Source of the DNA: Pseudobutyrivibrio sp.
Lineage (GTDB): Bacteria > Bacillota > Clostridia > Lachnospirales > Lachnospiraceae
Direction: 5' to 3'
DNA length: 63,230 bases
Assembly: GCA_024684955.1 (NCBI GenBank)
Contig: JAIKWH010000034.1
Coordinates: 1 to 63,230 of the forward strand
Under the pieces are notes generated by a model, which saw only the letters and a program-made list of their open reading frames with translations, made no database searches and was not told where the DNA came from. Position numbers and translations under genes: made by a program. Numbering within the stretch: position 1 is the stretch's first letter; every line of letters starts with the position of its first letter. Positions 1 through 9,854 of this stretch are shown here, piece by piece.

Positions 1-954
1 CCATTGGTGGGTAAGGCTATTTCAGATATAGACCTAGATAGGCTTAGGAAATATCCAGATCCTACATGTCAGTCCCTGATAGATGCCATTGCAGACTATC
101 ACGGATTCGACCCGGATAATGTTTTTGTGGGAGTTGGGTCAGATGATGTGTTGGCCATGGCCTTCCTCACATTTTTTAACAGCCAAAGGCCTGTTATTTT
201 CCCGGATATCACCTATTCATTTTATGATGTTTGGGCAGAATTATTTAAAATAGCCTACCAGCAGATTCCTTTGGATGAGGATTTTTGCCTGGTAAAAGAG
301 GACTATATGAGCCCTTGCGGCGGCATTGTTATTCCTAATCCAAATGCCCCTACAGGCATTGGACTTACAGTAGATTTTTTTGAGGACATAATAAAGGCTC
401 ACCCAGAGTGCGTGGTTATAATCGATGAGGCCTACGTTGATTTTGGCTCTCAGTCCTGCATAGATTTGACTAGAAAAAATGACAATGTTTTGGTTGTACG
501 CACATTCTCAAAATCCAGGGCCATGGCAGGAAACAGAATTGGATATGCCATAGGTTCTAAAAAGCTGATTAAGTATTTGTCAGACTGCAAGTTTTCCTTT
601 AATTCTTACACTATGGACACCATTACGCTGGCAGCAGGTGTGGCCTCTATTGAGGATGAGACCTATTTTAGGGACCAGGTAGACAAGGTCATTAAGACCA
701 GGGAGTGGACAAAGGAAAAATTAAAAGAACTGGGTTTTATATTCCCAGATTCCATGAGCAATTTTATTTTTGCAAAGCATCCTAAATGTGATGCCACATT
801 TATTTTTGAGGAATTAAAAAAGAAAAATATATATGTGCGCCACTTCTCAAAGCCAGAGAGAATAGCAGACTATTTGAGAATCAGCATTGGCACAGACGAG
901 GAGATGGCCACATTTATAGATACACTAAAGGAAATATTAAGGAGTTGTAATTAA
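1..954 (+). CDS. hisC: HisC-like PLP aminotransferase, 5' truncated by window edge
   Basis: Fold-type I PLP-dependent aminotransferase resembling histidinol-phosphate aminotransferase, which in histidine synthesis transaminates imidazole-acetol phosphate with glutamate. Visible family features are NPNAPTG near residue 112 of the readable part, DEAYVDF near 141 (the Asp that contacts the PLP pyridine nitrogen), and TFSKSRAMAG near 167, whose Lys should form the Schiff base. The frame is open to base 1, so the true N-terminus lies outside the window; the TTG at base 4 is not a convincing start. It ends in a TAATG overlap with the next gene, which suggests co-transcription. No other his gene is visible, so a related HisC-family activity, such as aromatic or threonine-phosphate type, is possible. 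Confidence 0.85.
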   Translation, partial: PLVGKAISDIDLDRLRKYPDPTCQSLIDAIADYHGFDPDNVFVGVGSDDVLAMAFLTFFNSQRPVIFPDITYSFYDVWAELFKIAYQQIPLDEDFCLVKEDYMSPCGGIVIPNPNAPTGIGLTVDFFEDIIKAHPECVVIIDEAYVDFGSQSCIDLTRKNDNVLVVRTFSKSRAMAGNRIGYAIGSKKLIKYLSDCKFSFNSYTMDTITLAAGVASIEDETYFRDQVDKVIKTREWTKEKLKELGFIFPDSMSNFIFAKHPKCDATFIFEELKKKNIYVRHFSKPERIADYLRISIGTDEEMATFIDTLKEILRSCN

Positions 955-1439
955 TGAAAAACTATTTTTACGTATTTTTTATATCAATGGTTCCTCTGGT
1001 TGAATTGAGAGGTGCCGTGCCTATCGCCCAGGGAATACACGCAGTCAATCCAGATTTTAATCTGGTTATTGCATACATTCTCATTGCTATAGGGAATATG
1101 CTTCCAATGCCTTTCATCTATTTCTTTGCAAGAAGAGTATTAGAGTGGGGCAAGGATAAAAAATATATCGGCAAGTTCTTTACTTTTTGTCTGGAAAAGG
1201 GCGAGAAGGGTGGACAAAAACTCAAGTCAAAGGCTGGACGCGGCCTCTTTGTAGCCCTTATGTTGTTTGTAGGTATCCCAGTGCCTGGCACCGGCGCCTG
1301 GACAGGTACTTTGGCAGCCTCAATCCTTGATATGGACTTTAAATCATCAATTCTTGCAGTTGTCCTTGGGGTAGTTCTTGCAGGCATTATCATGTCAGTG
1401 ATTTCTATTCTGGGTGTGGCTGTTTTTACAGGAGTATAA
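954..1439 (+). CDS. Small multidrug-export / COG2426-type membrane protein
   Basis: A 161-residue integral membrane protein with about four hydrophobic segments. The N-terminus reads MVPLVELRGAVPIAQG, and a central GIPVPGTGAWTGT motif follows; both are hallmarks of the family annotated as putative small multidrug export proteins. The transported substrate is not established for the family. Translation is coupled to the aminotransferase through a one-base TAATG overlap. Length is normal for the family. Confidence 0.75.
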   Translation: MKNYFYVFFISMVPLVELRGAVPIAQGIHAVNPDFNLVIAYILIAIGNMLPMPFIYFFARRVLEWGKDKKYIGKFFTFCLEKGEKGGQKLKSKAGRGLFVALMLFVGIPVPGTGAWTGTLAASILDMDFKSSILAVVLGVVLAGIIMSVISILGVAVFTGV

Positions 1440-1440
1440 T

Positions 1441-1638
1441 ATGGCTGCAAAAAAGAAAAGCAGTGGAATAGCATGCGAGTATTGTAACAACTTCGTCTGG
1501 GACGAAGAGGACGAGGCCTATTATTGTGAGATGGATATGGATGAGGACGACTACGTCCGCCTGGTATCCAGCCACTACAAGTCATGTCCATACTTTGTAG
1601 ACGGAGATGAATATAAGGTAGTTAGACACCAACTGTAG
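1441..1638 (+). CDS. Small Cys-rich acidic protein (DUF6472-like)
   Basis: A 65-residue protein with a basic start (MAAKKKSSG) followed by an acidic body. Four cysteines are spaced as CEYC, then YYCEMD, then SCPYF, which suggests a small metal-binding knuckle. The ATG at 1441 is preferred over an upstream frame extension because AGGAG lies just before it and it begins one base after the preceding stop. Short proteins of this pattern are common and uncharacterised in Lachnospiraceae; the family name is from memory. Function unknown. Confidence 0.7.
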   Translation: MAAKKKSSGIACEYCNNFVWDEEDEAYYCEMDMDEDDYVRLVSSHYKSCPYFVDGDEYKVVRHQL

Positions 1639-1696
1639 GACTTACCCCTACATATGTGATAAAGTTATTACTAGAGACTAATTAGGAGGTACACAG

Positions 1697-3328
1697 GTGA
1701 AAATTTTTAAGACAAGCAAATTACTCAAGTCTATGACAGCATTTGCACTTGCCTTTGTTATGGCATTTTCTGTTCCTGTCACAGCAGAAGCAGCAACTCA
1801 GGGTATTGATGTTTCAAAATACCAGGGGGCAATCAATTGGGCAGCCGTTGCTCAGTCAGGAGTCAGTTATGCATTTATAAAGGTGGGCAGCACCAACTCA
1901 GGAGTTGACCCATATTTTGCAGCAAACGTAAAGGGCGCCCAGGCAGCAGGTGTTCGTACAGGTGTATATATTTATTCATACGCCACATCAGTGCAGGCAG
2001 CAGCCCAGGAGGCAGCATTGGTTCTCCAGTGGATTGAGCCTTACGGAATCAATTTCCCAGTTGCATTTGATATCGAGGACAAGACTCAAAAGGGACTGGA
2101 TGCAAATACATGTACAGCAATGGCAAACACTTTCTGCAGTATCATTTCTGCAGCAGGATACACACCAATGGTGTACACATACACTAATTTTTACAAGTCC
2201 CATTTCACATCTGCACTGGCATACGACAAGTGGATTGCCCAGTATTCAGACCACAATGATATTGCTGGTTGGGCTATTTGGCAGTACTCTTCAGGCGGCT
2301 CAGTGCCTGGTATCAACGGACGTGTTGATATGAATGTTGCAGTAAAGGATTACACTCAGTGGATTCCACAGGTTGGTTTGCTTCCTACACCACAGGGTAC
2401 CTTCCTTTTCAATAACTATCGTAGACAGTTCAACTACGCAAACATTGGAGGCTACCTCTTCCACACAGACCCAACAACAGGTATTGTTACCTACGGTTGG
2501 CATCCAGATCCTGCCCTTGGCACATACTATTTCTCACCTGAGACAGCAGCGGCAGTGACAGGACTGCAGTCAATTGACGGAGCAGTATATTACTTTGATG
2601 AGTCATTCAGACTATATTCAGGATGGTTGGATTTAGGTGGAAATATGTTCCTCTTTAATCCAAACGATGGCAGCAAACTCTACACTGGCTGGTGGACAGA
2701 CTCGGCAGGTGTTAGATATCTTGATACAACAGATGGCCACATGCACAGAGGTCTCTCTGTTATCGACAAAGATATTTATTACTTCAACCAGGACGGTATC
2801 CGTCAGGTTGGATGGGTAGATGTAAATGGTGCTACATTCCTCTTTAACCCTCTTGATAATGGCAAACTTTACAAGGGTTGGTGGACAGACGCAACTGGCA
2901 CATATTATCTGGATGCTACCGATGCCCACAAGACCACAGGCCTTGCAGCAATCGATGGCAATGTCTACTACTTTAATGACAATGGCCAGATGCAGGTTGG
3001 TGCTTTCAATCTCAATGGCGCTACATGGTACTTTGGAGCAGATGGCAAACTGGTAAAGAACAGTTTTGAAAATGTAGGCGGAGCCCTCTACTACTTTGGG
3101 GCTGACGGCAAGATGGTTACAGGATGTTTCCAGGCAGCAGATGGTCAGATTTACTATGCCAACGAAAAGGGTGTAATCGTAACAAATCAGGTTATCACAG
3201 TTGGCTCAAACCCATACCTATTTGGAGCAGATGGCAAACTGGTTAAAAACCAGTTGATCCAGGTGGGCAACATGCTCTACCAGACCAATGAGGCTGGCGT
3301 TGTCACTGCAACTGCACCAGCTCAATAA
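1697..3328 (+). CDS. Secreted GH25 lysozyme with C-terminal cell-wall-binding repeats
   Basis: A 543-residue secreted muramidase. A GTG start follows a full AGGAGGT site. A signal peptide occupies roughly residues 1-32, ending at AEA. The GH25 domain (about 34-225) starts GIDVSKYQGAINW and contains the FDIED motif with the family's acidic catalytic residues. Residues from about 235 to the end are tandem aromatic repeats such as YYFGADGKMVTG and GWWTD-x-G-x-x-YLD, resembling choline-binding or glucan-binding repeats, so wall attachment is likely. The expected role is peptidoglycan remodelling or autolysis. It is followed by its own terminator, so it is probably monocistronic. Confidence 0.9.
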   Translation: MKIFKTSKLLKSMTAFALAFVMAFSVPVTAEAATQGIDVSKYQGAINWAAVAQSGVSYAFIKVGSTNSGVDPYFAANVKGAQAAGVRTGVYIYSYATSVQAAAQEAALVLQWIEPYGINFPVAFDIEDKTQKGLDANTCTAMANTFCSIISAAGYTPMVYTYTNFYKSHFTSALAYDKWIAQYSDHNDIAGWAIWQYSSGGSVPGINGRVDMNVAVKDYTQWIPQVGLLPTPQGTFLFNNYRRQFNYANIGGYLFHTDPTTGIVTYGWHPDPALGTYYFSPETAAAVTGLQSIDGAVYYFDESFRLYSGWLDLGGNMFLFNPNDGSKLYTGWWTDSAGVRYLDTTDGHMHRGLSVIDKDIYYFNQDGIRQVGWVDVNGATFLFNPLDNGKLYKGWWTDATGTYYLDATDAHKTTGLAAIDGNVYYFNDNGQMQVGAFNLNGATWYFGADGKLVKNSFENVGGALYYFGADGKMVTGCFQAADGQIYYANEKGVIVTNQVITVGSNPYLFGADGKLVKNQLIQVGNMLYQTNEAGVVTATAPAQ

Positions 3329-3352
3329 ATAGAATACATAGAATAATTAAGA

Positions 3353-3391
3353 AGCAGGTTTTGCATATAATATATGTCAAAACCTGCTTTT
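3353..3391 (+). terminator. Rho-independent terminator after the GH25 lysozyme
   Basis: Stem AGCAGGTTTTG (3353-3363) pairs perfectly with CAAAACCTGCT (3378-3388) and is followed by a T-rich stretch. Positions 3345-3369 are identical over 25 nt to 21457-21481, inside the giant palindrome, so this hairpin is related to that element. Confidence 0.85.
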
Positions 3392-3407
3392 GTTGTAAAA
3401 TATTTTT

Positions 3408-4307
3408 ATGGAATACGTGACTCTTTCGGATTATTTAAAGGAAAAATACGGTAAAAAAATATATAAGCTTTCTCTGTCGGCGGGGTGTACCTGTCCCAAT
3501 AGAGATGGGGCGATTAGCAGGGGCGGATGTATCTTTTGCTCTGAGGGCGGGTCAGGTGATTTTGCCACTGGCTATGGTCCTATCAAAGAGCAGATAGCTC
3601 TGGCACGAAAAAGGGTGGATGCCAAAATTTCATCTAGGATTCCTTTGGATGAGCGAAAATATATTGCATATTTTCAGTCTTATACAAATACCTATGGGGA
3701 CCAGGATAGGCTGATGTCTCTTTTTAAGGAGACTATAGAATGCCCTGAGATAGTTGGACTATCCATTGGCACAAGGCCAGATTGCCTGGGCCAGCCTATG
3801 GTGGATTTTCTGGGAGAATTAAATAAAGAAAAAGAAGTCTGGGTAGAATTGGGCCTGCAAACCATTCACCCAAAGACTGCTTCATTTATAAATAGGGGAT
3901 ACGACCTGTCTGTATTTGAGGATGCCTATAAAAGGTTGACTGATGCAGGGATAAAGGTGGTTGTCCACCTGATACTGGGCCTGCCTGGGGAAAGCCAAGA
4001 GGACATATTAGAGTCTGTAAAATATCTGGCAAGGCTACAGCCTACCCTCTTTGGAATTAAACTACAATTGCTCCATGTACTAAAGGGGACTAGGCTGGCA
4101 GAAATATATGAGAAAGAACCTTTTTTAGTGTTTACACTAGATGAATATTGCAAGCTGGTAGGAGAGTGCCTGAAAGCATTGCCGGAGGAAACAGTGGTCC
4201 ACCGCATTACCGGAGATGGACCAAAATCAATTCTCATCGCTCCAACATGGAGTGGCAACAAGAAACTGGTGCTGAATACCATGACAAAATATATCAAAGA
4301 ATTGTAA
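3408..4307 (+). CDS. YhcC-like radical SAM protein (TIGR01212 type)
   Basis: A 299-residue radical SAM protein. The cluster-binding region SAGCTCPNRDG...GCIFCSEGG (about residues 25-47) has a longer Cys spacing than the canonical CxxxCxxC, as is usual in the YhcC family. QSYTNTYG, GTRPDC and LGLPGE motifs follow. Members are linked to tRNA or other macromolecule modification, but the reaction of this subgroup is not firmly assigned. No strong ribosome binding site precedes the ATG. It lies six bases before dinB and is probably co-transcribed with it. Confidence 0.8.
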   Translation: MEYVTLSDYLKEKYGKKIYKLSLSAGCTCPNRDGAISRGGCIFCSEGGSGDFATGYGPIKEQIALARKRVDAKISSRIPLDERKYIAYFQSYTNTYGDQDRLMSLFKETIECPEIVGLSIGTRPDCLGQPMVDFLGELNKEKEVWVELGLQTIHPKTASFINRGYDLSVFEDAYKRLTDAGIKVVVHLILGLPGESQEDILESVKYLARLQPTLFGIKLQLLHVLKGTRLAEIYEKEPFLVFTLDEYCKLVGECLKALPEETVVHRITGDGPKSILIAPTWSGNKKLVLNTMTKYIKEL

Positions 4308-4313
4308 GGAAAG

Positions 4314-5549
4314 ATGGATAGATTAGTTTTTCACATTGATGTTAATAGCGCCTTTGTCTCCTGGTCGGCAGTGGAGCAACTAATGCAGGGGTCCACTGTG
4401 GATATCAGGACCATTCCATCCATTGTAGGTGGAGATCCTGACTCTAGGATAAGCATTGTGGCTGCCAAATCCATTCCTGCCAAAAAGTATGGAATAAACA
4501 CTGGGGAGCCAGTGTCTATGGCTATGCGCAAGTGTCCGGGCCTGGTGGTGGTCCACTCTGACTTTGACTGGTACATCAGGTGCTCTAGAGCATTTAAGGC
4601 TATAGTCCAGGAGTATGCCCCTATAATGGAATCCTATTCTATCGACGAGGTCTTTTTGGATATGTCTGGCATGCACCTGATATATCCGGACCCAATCAAA
4701 ACTGCCTATGAGATAAAGGACAGGATATACGAGGAGTTAGGATTTACTGTAAATGTAGGAATAGGCTACAACAAGCTCTGTGCCAAGATGGCATCAGATT
4801 TTGAAAAGCCAAACAAGGTCCACACCCTGTTCACAGAGGAAATCCCTGAAAAAATGTGGCCATTGGATGTGGGAGAACTATTCTCCTGTGGCAAGGCTAC
4901 AGCAGAAAAACTCCGCCACTTTAATATCAAAACCATAGGGGATTTGGCAAAGGCTTCCATGGAGGAACTGAGTTTAATCCTGGGAGAGAGGGGAGCAAAC
5001 CACTATCACAACTATGCCAATGGTATAGATAATAGCCCAGTGTCCAATGAGAGAGAGGATGAGAAAAGTTATTCTGCAGAGACCACAGTGGAGGATGACC
5101 TGACAGATTTGGAGTCTATCAACAAAATTCTCCTGGCCCAGGCCGATATTGTGTCTGCCAGAATGAGGGCTGACGGGGCCAAGTGCAGATGCGTATCAGT
5201 CACTTTTAGAAACCTGGATTTTGTCACCAGGTCCCACCAGAAAAAAATGTACGAGTCCACAGATTTGACCAGCACAATCTATGAGGTGGCCAAAGAATTG
5301 ATGAAAGAAAGCTGGAAGGGAGAATCCCTCCGATTGGTAGGCCTGGGCCTCAGCGACCTGGACCGGGAGGGCTTTGAGCAGGCCTCCCTTTTCGTAGATG
5401 AAAAAAAGGAAAAACACAAGGCATTGGATGCCACCTTAGATTCTATCCGTGGCCGCTATGGAAGTGGCTCTGTAAAAAGGGCCGCCACCATGGATATGAG
5501 CCGCAATATCAACAAAAAGCACCAGGCCAGCCTAGACCAGGACAAATAA
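4314..5549 (+). CDS. dinB: Y-family DNA polymerase IV
   Basis: A 411-residue translesion polymerase. The N-terminal FHIDVNSAFVSW motif carries the first metal-binding Asp, and SIDEVFLDMSG near residue 105 supplies the catalytic Asp-Glu pair. A helix-hairpin-helix-like stretch (GKATAEKLRHFNIKTIGDLA) and the little-finger region follow, where Pol IV should copy damaged templates. An AAGGA site precedes the ATG. No LexA box was recognised. It is convergent with pyrI with only 14 bases between them and no obvious terminator. Confidence 0.93.
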   Translation: MDRLVFHIDVNSAFVSWSAVEQLMQGSTVDIRTIPSIVGGDPDSRISIVAAKSIPAKKYGINTGEPVSMAMRKCPGLVVVHSDFDWYIRCSRAFKAIVQEYAPIMESYSIDEVFLDMSGMHLIYPDPIKTAYEIKDRIYEELGFTVNVGIGYNKLCAKMASDFEKPNKVHTLFTEEIPEKMWPLDVGELFSCGKATAEKLRHFNIKTIGDLAKASMEELSLILGERGANHYHNYANGIDNSPVSNEREDEKSYSAETTVEDDLTDLESINKILLAQADIVSARMRADGAKCRCVSVTFRNLDFVTRSHQKKMYESTDLTSTIYEVAKELMKESWKGESLRLVGLGLSDLDREGFEQASLFVDEKKEKHKALDATLDSIRGRYGSGSVKRAATMDMSRNINKKHQASLDQDK

Positions 5550-5563
5550 ATGACTAGATCATT

Positions 5564-6001
5564 TTATTTCAAACCTGTGTATTTTTCCTCGCAGTACTTG
5601 CAACGGTATACTTCGTTGGCCTCGTCGGTCAGGATAAATATTTGATCTAATTCCTGCTCGATGGTGGATATGCATCGTGGGTTCTTGCAAGAGATTACGT
5701 TTTTGATTTCCCTAGGGAGGGAAAGACGACGTTTCTCTACAATGACATCATCTTTGATGATGTTGCAGGTAATGTTGTGGTCAATGAATCCTAGGATGTC
5801 CAGGTCCACTCTCTGGATAGGACACTCGATTTTGATAATGTCCTTACGGCCCATCTTGTTTGATTTGGCATTCATAATCATGGCTATGGTGCAATCACTG
5901 CCTAGGTCGTCCAGGTGCAGGTCTTTGTATATGGTCATAGATTCGCCGGCCTTGATGTGGTCCAAAACGAATCCTTCGTGAATTCCACTAATATTTAACA
6001 T
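5564..6001 (-). CDS. pyrI: Aspartate carbamoyltransferase regulatory subunit
   Basis: A 145-residue regulatory chain of aspartate transcarbamoylase. The N-terminal allosteric domain starts MLNISGIHEGFVLDHIKAG. The C-terminal zinc domain shows CKNPRC (about residue 106) and CKYC (about 136), giving the four-Cys site that contacts PyrB. It lies 10 bases downstream of pyrB on the same strand, forming the usual pyrBI unit and implying nucleotide-regulated pyrimidine synthesis. Confidence 0.95.
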   Translation of the reverse strand: MLNISGIHEGFVLDHIKAGESMTIYKDLHLDDLGSDCTIAMIMNAKSNKMGRKDIIKIECPIQRVDLDILGFIDHNITCNIIKDDVIVEKRRLSLPREIKNVISCKNPRCISTIEQELDQIFILTDEANEVYRCKYCEEKYTGLK

Positions 6002-6011
6002 ACGAATCCTC

Positions 6012-6926
6012 CTATTGTAATTCCAGCAGGGTCAGTATCAAGGCCATGCGGATGAAGACTCCGTTTTTGGCCTGGGTGAAATACATAGCCCTAGGGTCAT
6101 CATCTACAGCAACTGAGATTTCATTTACACGTGGCAGTGGGTGGAGGACCATCATGTCCTTTTTGGCCAACTGCATTTTTTCAGGTGTGAGAATGAAAAA
6201 GTCCTTTAAGCGGATGTAGTCTTCCTCGTTGAAGAAACGCTCACGCTGTACTCTGGTCATGTAGAGGATGTCCAGTTCACTCATGACATTATCTAGAGAA
6301 TCAACTTCTTTATACTCGTATCCATTCTTGTCTAAGACATCCTCTCGGATGTACTCTGGCACTCTCAGTTCCTCCGGAGAAATGAGAACGAATTTAATAC
6401 CAGGGTAGCGGACTAAGGCGTTAATCAATGAGTGAACGGTACGGCCGAATTTTAAGTCACCGCAAAGTCCGATGGTAAGGTTTTTAATTTCTCCACGCAA
6501 AGAGCGAATGGTATATAGGTCTGTGAGAGTCTGAGTAGGATGCTGATGTCCGCCGTCGCCGGCATTGATAACGGGAATAAGTGATTTTTGAGAAGCAACA
6601 AGTGGAGCGCCTTCTTTTGGATGACGCATAGCACAAATGTCTGCGTAAGATGAAATAATACGAATGGTGTCGGAAACACTTTCGCCTTTGGCTGCTGAAG
6701 ATGAATCAGCGGATGAAAAACCAAGGACGGAACCGCCAAGAGATAACATGGCCGATTCAAAGGAAAGTCTTGTTCTAGTACTAGGCTCGTAGAAGCAGGT
6801 GGCAAGCTTTTTGCCGTGGCATTTTTCGGAGTATTTGTCCGGATGATTTTGGATGTCATCTGCCAGGTCCATAAGCTGCTCCAATTCCTCTCTGGAAAAG
6901 TCCAGAGGGCTCATTAGATGTCGCAT
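6012..6926 (-). CDS. pyrB: Aspartate carbamoyltransferase catalytic subunit
   Basis: A 304-residue catalytic chain that condenses carbamoyl phosphate with aspartate in pyrimidine synthesis. The carbamoyl-phosphate loop [11 protein letters not shown] is near residue 49, followed by the [12 protein letters not shown] motif and HPLPRVNEI near 261. Length is normal. It is first gene of a pyrBI unit transcribed away from priA. A TATAAT box lies about 50 bases upstream on the same strand, leaving no room for a long attenuator leader. Confidence 0.95.
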   Translation of the reverse strand: MRHLMSPLDFSREELEQLMDLADDIQNHPDKYSEKCHGKKLATCFYEPSTRTRLSFESAMLSLGGSVLGFSSADSSSAAKGESVSDTIRIISSYADICAMRHPKEGAPLVASQKSLIPVINAGDGGHQHPTQTLTDLYTIRSLRGEIKNLTIGLCGDLKFGRTVHSLINALVRYPGIKFVLISPEELRVPEYIREDVLDKNGYEYKEVDSLDNVMSELDILYMTRVQRERFFNEEDYIRLKDFFILTPEKMQLAKKDMMVLHPLPRVNEISVAVDDDPRAMYFTQAKNGVFIRMALILTLLELQ

Positions 6927-6974
6927 TGGATATCCTCCCTATAGATAACTGATATGTACAATTCAAATCACCTA

Positions 6975-6980
6975 ATTATA
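6975..6980 (-). promoter_or_regulatory. Candidate -10 box of pyrBI
   Basis: TATAAT read on the minus strand, about 50 bases before the pyrB ATG, within the divergent pyrB/priA gap. No strong -35 hexamer was found at 17 bases, so the call rests on the -10 and its position. Confidence 0.4.
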
Positions 6981-7068
6981 AACAACTTAAATTCAAAATA
7001 AAAGTGGTTTGTGATAAAATCATTGAGAGAATATGTAAAAATTTCCATGTTATAGGAAGGATGTTTAA

Positions 7069-9300
7069 TTGCTTTTTGCAGATGTTATTATAGATATTTC
7101 ACATGAGAGGCTGGACAAAACTTTCCAGTATATTATCCCTGACCAATTGGTGAATGAATTGACAGTTGGCATGCAGGTGGTCATCCCCTTTGGAAAAGGG
7201 GACAGGGCTATCACAGGATACGTGGTAGATATTACAGATGAGCCGGCCTACGACATAGACAAGTTAAAGCCCATTGCAAGGATTGTAAAGGACAGTCTGC
7301 CCATAGAGTCACAGTTGATTTCACTTGCATATTTCATCAAGAGGAATTATGGTTCAACAATGAATCAGGCTCTCAAAACCGTCATTCCCATCAGGAGGCG
7401 GGAGGCAGAAAAACAAAAGAAGGAAATCAGCCTCAATATTTCAAAGGAGGCTGCTAGAACAGAACTGACAGAATTGATGGCCAGGAAAAATCACGCCATA
7501 GGCAAGGAGAGACTGTTAAAAGAACTCCTGGAGGTGGAGCCTTTGGATTGGGAACTGGTCACAAAAAAACTGCAGGTTAGTTCTGCCCATATCAGGGATT
7601 TGGAGGCCAAGGGCATTATTAGGATTGAAAAGGTTAGGACCTATAGGAATCCCCATATCAATAGGGAGGCTAGCCCAAAACAAATCCTTTTAAACGAAGA
7701 GCAGGAGGCTGCGGCAGAGGGGATAAAAGCCGACATTGATACAGGCCGCAATTACACCTATTTGATTCACGGGGTCACAGGGTCTGGCAAGACAGAGGTT
7801 TACATGGATGTTATGGACCATGTGATCTCTATGGGCCAGCAGGTCATTGTGCTGATTCCTGAGATTGCCCTGACCTATCAGACAGTTATGAGATTTTACA
7901 CCAGGTTTGGGGACCGGGTTTCTATTCTTAATTCTCGTATGTCCCTAGGCGAGAGATTTGACCAGTTTGAACGGGCCAAATCTGGGGAGATAAGCATTAT
8001 GGTTGGCCCAAGGTCAGCCCTCTTTACCCCATTTTCAAACCTGGGTCTAATCATTATTGACGAGGAGCATGAGCCTACCTACAAATCAGAGGTGGTGCCT
8101 AGATATCACGCCAGAGAGACTGCAATCTACAGGGCAAAACTGGCTGGGGCCACAGTGATCCTAGGCTCTGCCACACCTTCTCTAGAGGCCTATTCCAGGG
8201 CCATTTCTGGAGAATATAAATTAATCCAGCTACACAAGAGGGCTATGGGTCAGGACATGGCCCAGTGCGAGATTGTTGATTTGCGTCAGGAATTGGCCAG
8301 TGGAAACAGGTCCATGATTTCCAAAAGGCTGAGAGAACTGATGGCAGACAGGCTAAGTAAACACCAGCAGATTATGCTGTTTTTAAACCGCCGAGGCCTC
8401 ATGGGCTTCGTTTCTTGTAGGGCCTGTGGCCATGTGTTAAAATGTCCACATTGTGACGTGGCCTTGCACCTCCACTCAGGGGGCGTAATGAAATGCCACT
8501 ACTGCGGCTATACTACAAAAGCCATGAAAACCTGCCCATCCTGTGGCAGCAAATACATTGGCTCCTTTAAGGCTGGCACCCAGCGTTTGGAGGAGATTGT
8601 AAAAGAACTATTCCCAGAGGCCAGGGTCCTACGTATGGACGCCGACACTACCAAGGGCAAGGACGGCCACGAGGAAATCCTATCCGCCTTTGCAGCCCAT
8701 GAGGCAGACGTCCTAATCGGCACCCAGATGATTGTAAAGGGACATGATTTTGCAAATGTTACCCTGGTTGGTATCATCGCAGCTGACATTTCCCTAAATG
8801 AAAGTGACTATCACAGCGGGGAGAGGACCTTTCAACTTTTGACCCAGGCAGTGGGCAGGGCAGGACGCGGTCTTACACCTGGAGTGGCTGTTATTCAGAC
8901 CTACCAGCCAGACAATTACGCAGTTGTCACTTCTGCAAATCAGGATTATGACAGCTTTTTCAAGCAGGAGTTTGCCTACAGAAAACTTTTGTCCTATCCG
9001 CCTTGCTCCCACATCCTCGGCATCCAGGTTAATTCTCCAAATCAAAAGGATGCATATGCCCAGGCGGATATCTTGGCAAAACTTTGCAAAGATACAGATC
9101 CTGAGGTAGTATGTATGGGTCCAGAGGATGCCTATGTAGGCAAGATGATGGATGTATATAGGCGTGTCATTTACCTAAAACACAATGATTACAACAGGTT
9201 GGTAAGGGTAAAGGACGCTATAGATAAATTTCTTTTAGATCAAAAGCAGTACCGGTCTACCACCACATGGTTTGACTTTGATCCAATTAGAACATTGTAA
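7069..9300 (+). CDS. priA: Primosomal replication restart helicase PriA
   Basis: A 743-residue superfamily 2 helicase that reloads the replisome at stalled forks. A TTG start at 7069 is chosen because GGAAGG ends eight bases upstream and the protein then begins MLFADVIIDIS, as PriA proteins do. Walker A GVTGSGKTEVY (about residue 237), Walker B IIDEEHEPTYK (about 328) and the paired zinc site (CRACGHVLKCPHC ... CHYCG ... CPSCG, about 449-500) are all present. It heads the co-directional run that continues into def and fmt. Confidence 0.95.
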   Translation: MLFADVIIDISHERLDKTFQYIIPDQLVNELTVGMQVVIPFGKGDRAITGYVVDITDEPAYDIDKLKPIARIVKDSLPIESQLISLAYFIKRNYGSTMNQALKTVIPIRRREAEKQKKEISLNISKEAARTELTELMARKNHAIGKERLLKELLEVEPLDWELVTKKLQVSSAHIRDLEAKGIIRIEKVRTYRNPHINREASPKQILLNEEQEAAAEGIKADIDTGRNYTYLIHGVTGSGKTEVYMDVMDHVISMGQQVIVLIPEIALTYQTVMRFYTRFGDRVSILNSRMSLGERFDQFERAKSGEISIMVGPRSALFTPFSNLGLIIIDEEHEPTYKSEVVPRYHARETAIYRAKLAGATVILGSATPSLEAYSRAISGEYKLIQLHKRAMGQDMAQCEIVDLRQELASGNRSMISKRLRELMADRLSKHQQIMLFLNRRGLMGFVSCRACGHVLKCPHCDVALHLHSGGVMKCHYCGYTTKAMKTCPSCGSKYIGSFKAGTQRLEEIVKELFPEARVLRMDADTTKGKDGHEEILSAFAAHEADVLIGTQMIVKGHDFANVTLVGIIAADISLNESDYHSGERTFQLLTQAVGRAGRGLTPGVAVIQTYQPDNYAVVTSANQDYDSFFKQEFAYRKLLSYPPCSHILGIQVNSPNQKDAYAQADILAKLCKDTDPEVVCMGPEDAYVGKMMDVYRRVIYLKHNDYNRLVRVKDAIDKFLLDQKQYRSTTTWFDFDPIRTL

Positions 9301-9330
9301 TTACCTGGTTTTTTATAGAAAGGAAATATT

Positions 9331-9819
9331 ATGGCACTGAGAGAAATTAGAGAACTTGGCGAGGATTGCCTGACAAAGGTTTGCAAGCCAGTTAAAGAAC
9401 TTACACCTAGACTGAAAACCCTCATTGAGGATATGTATGACACCATGTATGAGGCTGAGGGAGTTGGCCTTGCCGCTCCTCAGGTTGGCGTCCTTAGGAG
9501 AATCGTTGTTATCGATGTGGGAGAGGGCCCGGTTACCCTTATCAATCCAGAGATTTTAGAGACATCTGGAGAGCAGACTGGCAACGAGGGATGCCTCTCG
9601 GTACCTGGCAAAACAGGTATTGTTACCCGTCCTAATTATGCCAAGGTAAAGGCTTTAAATGAAAATATGGAAGAATTTATTGTAGAGGGAACAGAACTTA
9701 TGGCCAGAGCCCTTTGCCATGAGATTGACCACCTAAACGGGGTAATGTACACCACAAAGGTGGAGGGTGAGCTATACAACGTAGAGGATCTTGTTGAGGA
9801 AATAGAAGACGAGGATTAA
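9331..9819 (+). CDS. def: Peptide deformylase
   Basis: A 162-residue metalloenzyme that removes the formyl group from nascent proteins. All three family motifs are present: GVGLAAPQVG (about residue 45), EGCLSVPG (about 88) with the metal-binding Cys, and HEIDHLNG (about 130) with two His ligands and the catalytic Glu. AAAGGAA precedes the ATG. Its usual partner fmt is separated from it here by an inserted sensor kinase gene. Confidence 0.96.
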   Translation: MALREIRELGEDCLTKVCKPVKELTPRLKTLIEDMYDTMYEAEGVGLAAPQVGVLRRIVVIDVGEGPVTLINPEILETSGEQTGNEGCLSVPGKTGIVTRPNYAKVKALNENMEEFIVEGTELMARALCHEIDHLNGVMYTTKVEGELYNVEDLVEEIEDED

Positions 9820-9854
9820 TTCTAGAGGAATAAATCTATTCAGAGGGGAATAAT

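Noticed and set aside
6927-7068. PyrR-type attenuator in front of pyrB
   Set aside because: The gap is too short after the TATAAT box, and no terminator/antiterminator pair is visible.
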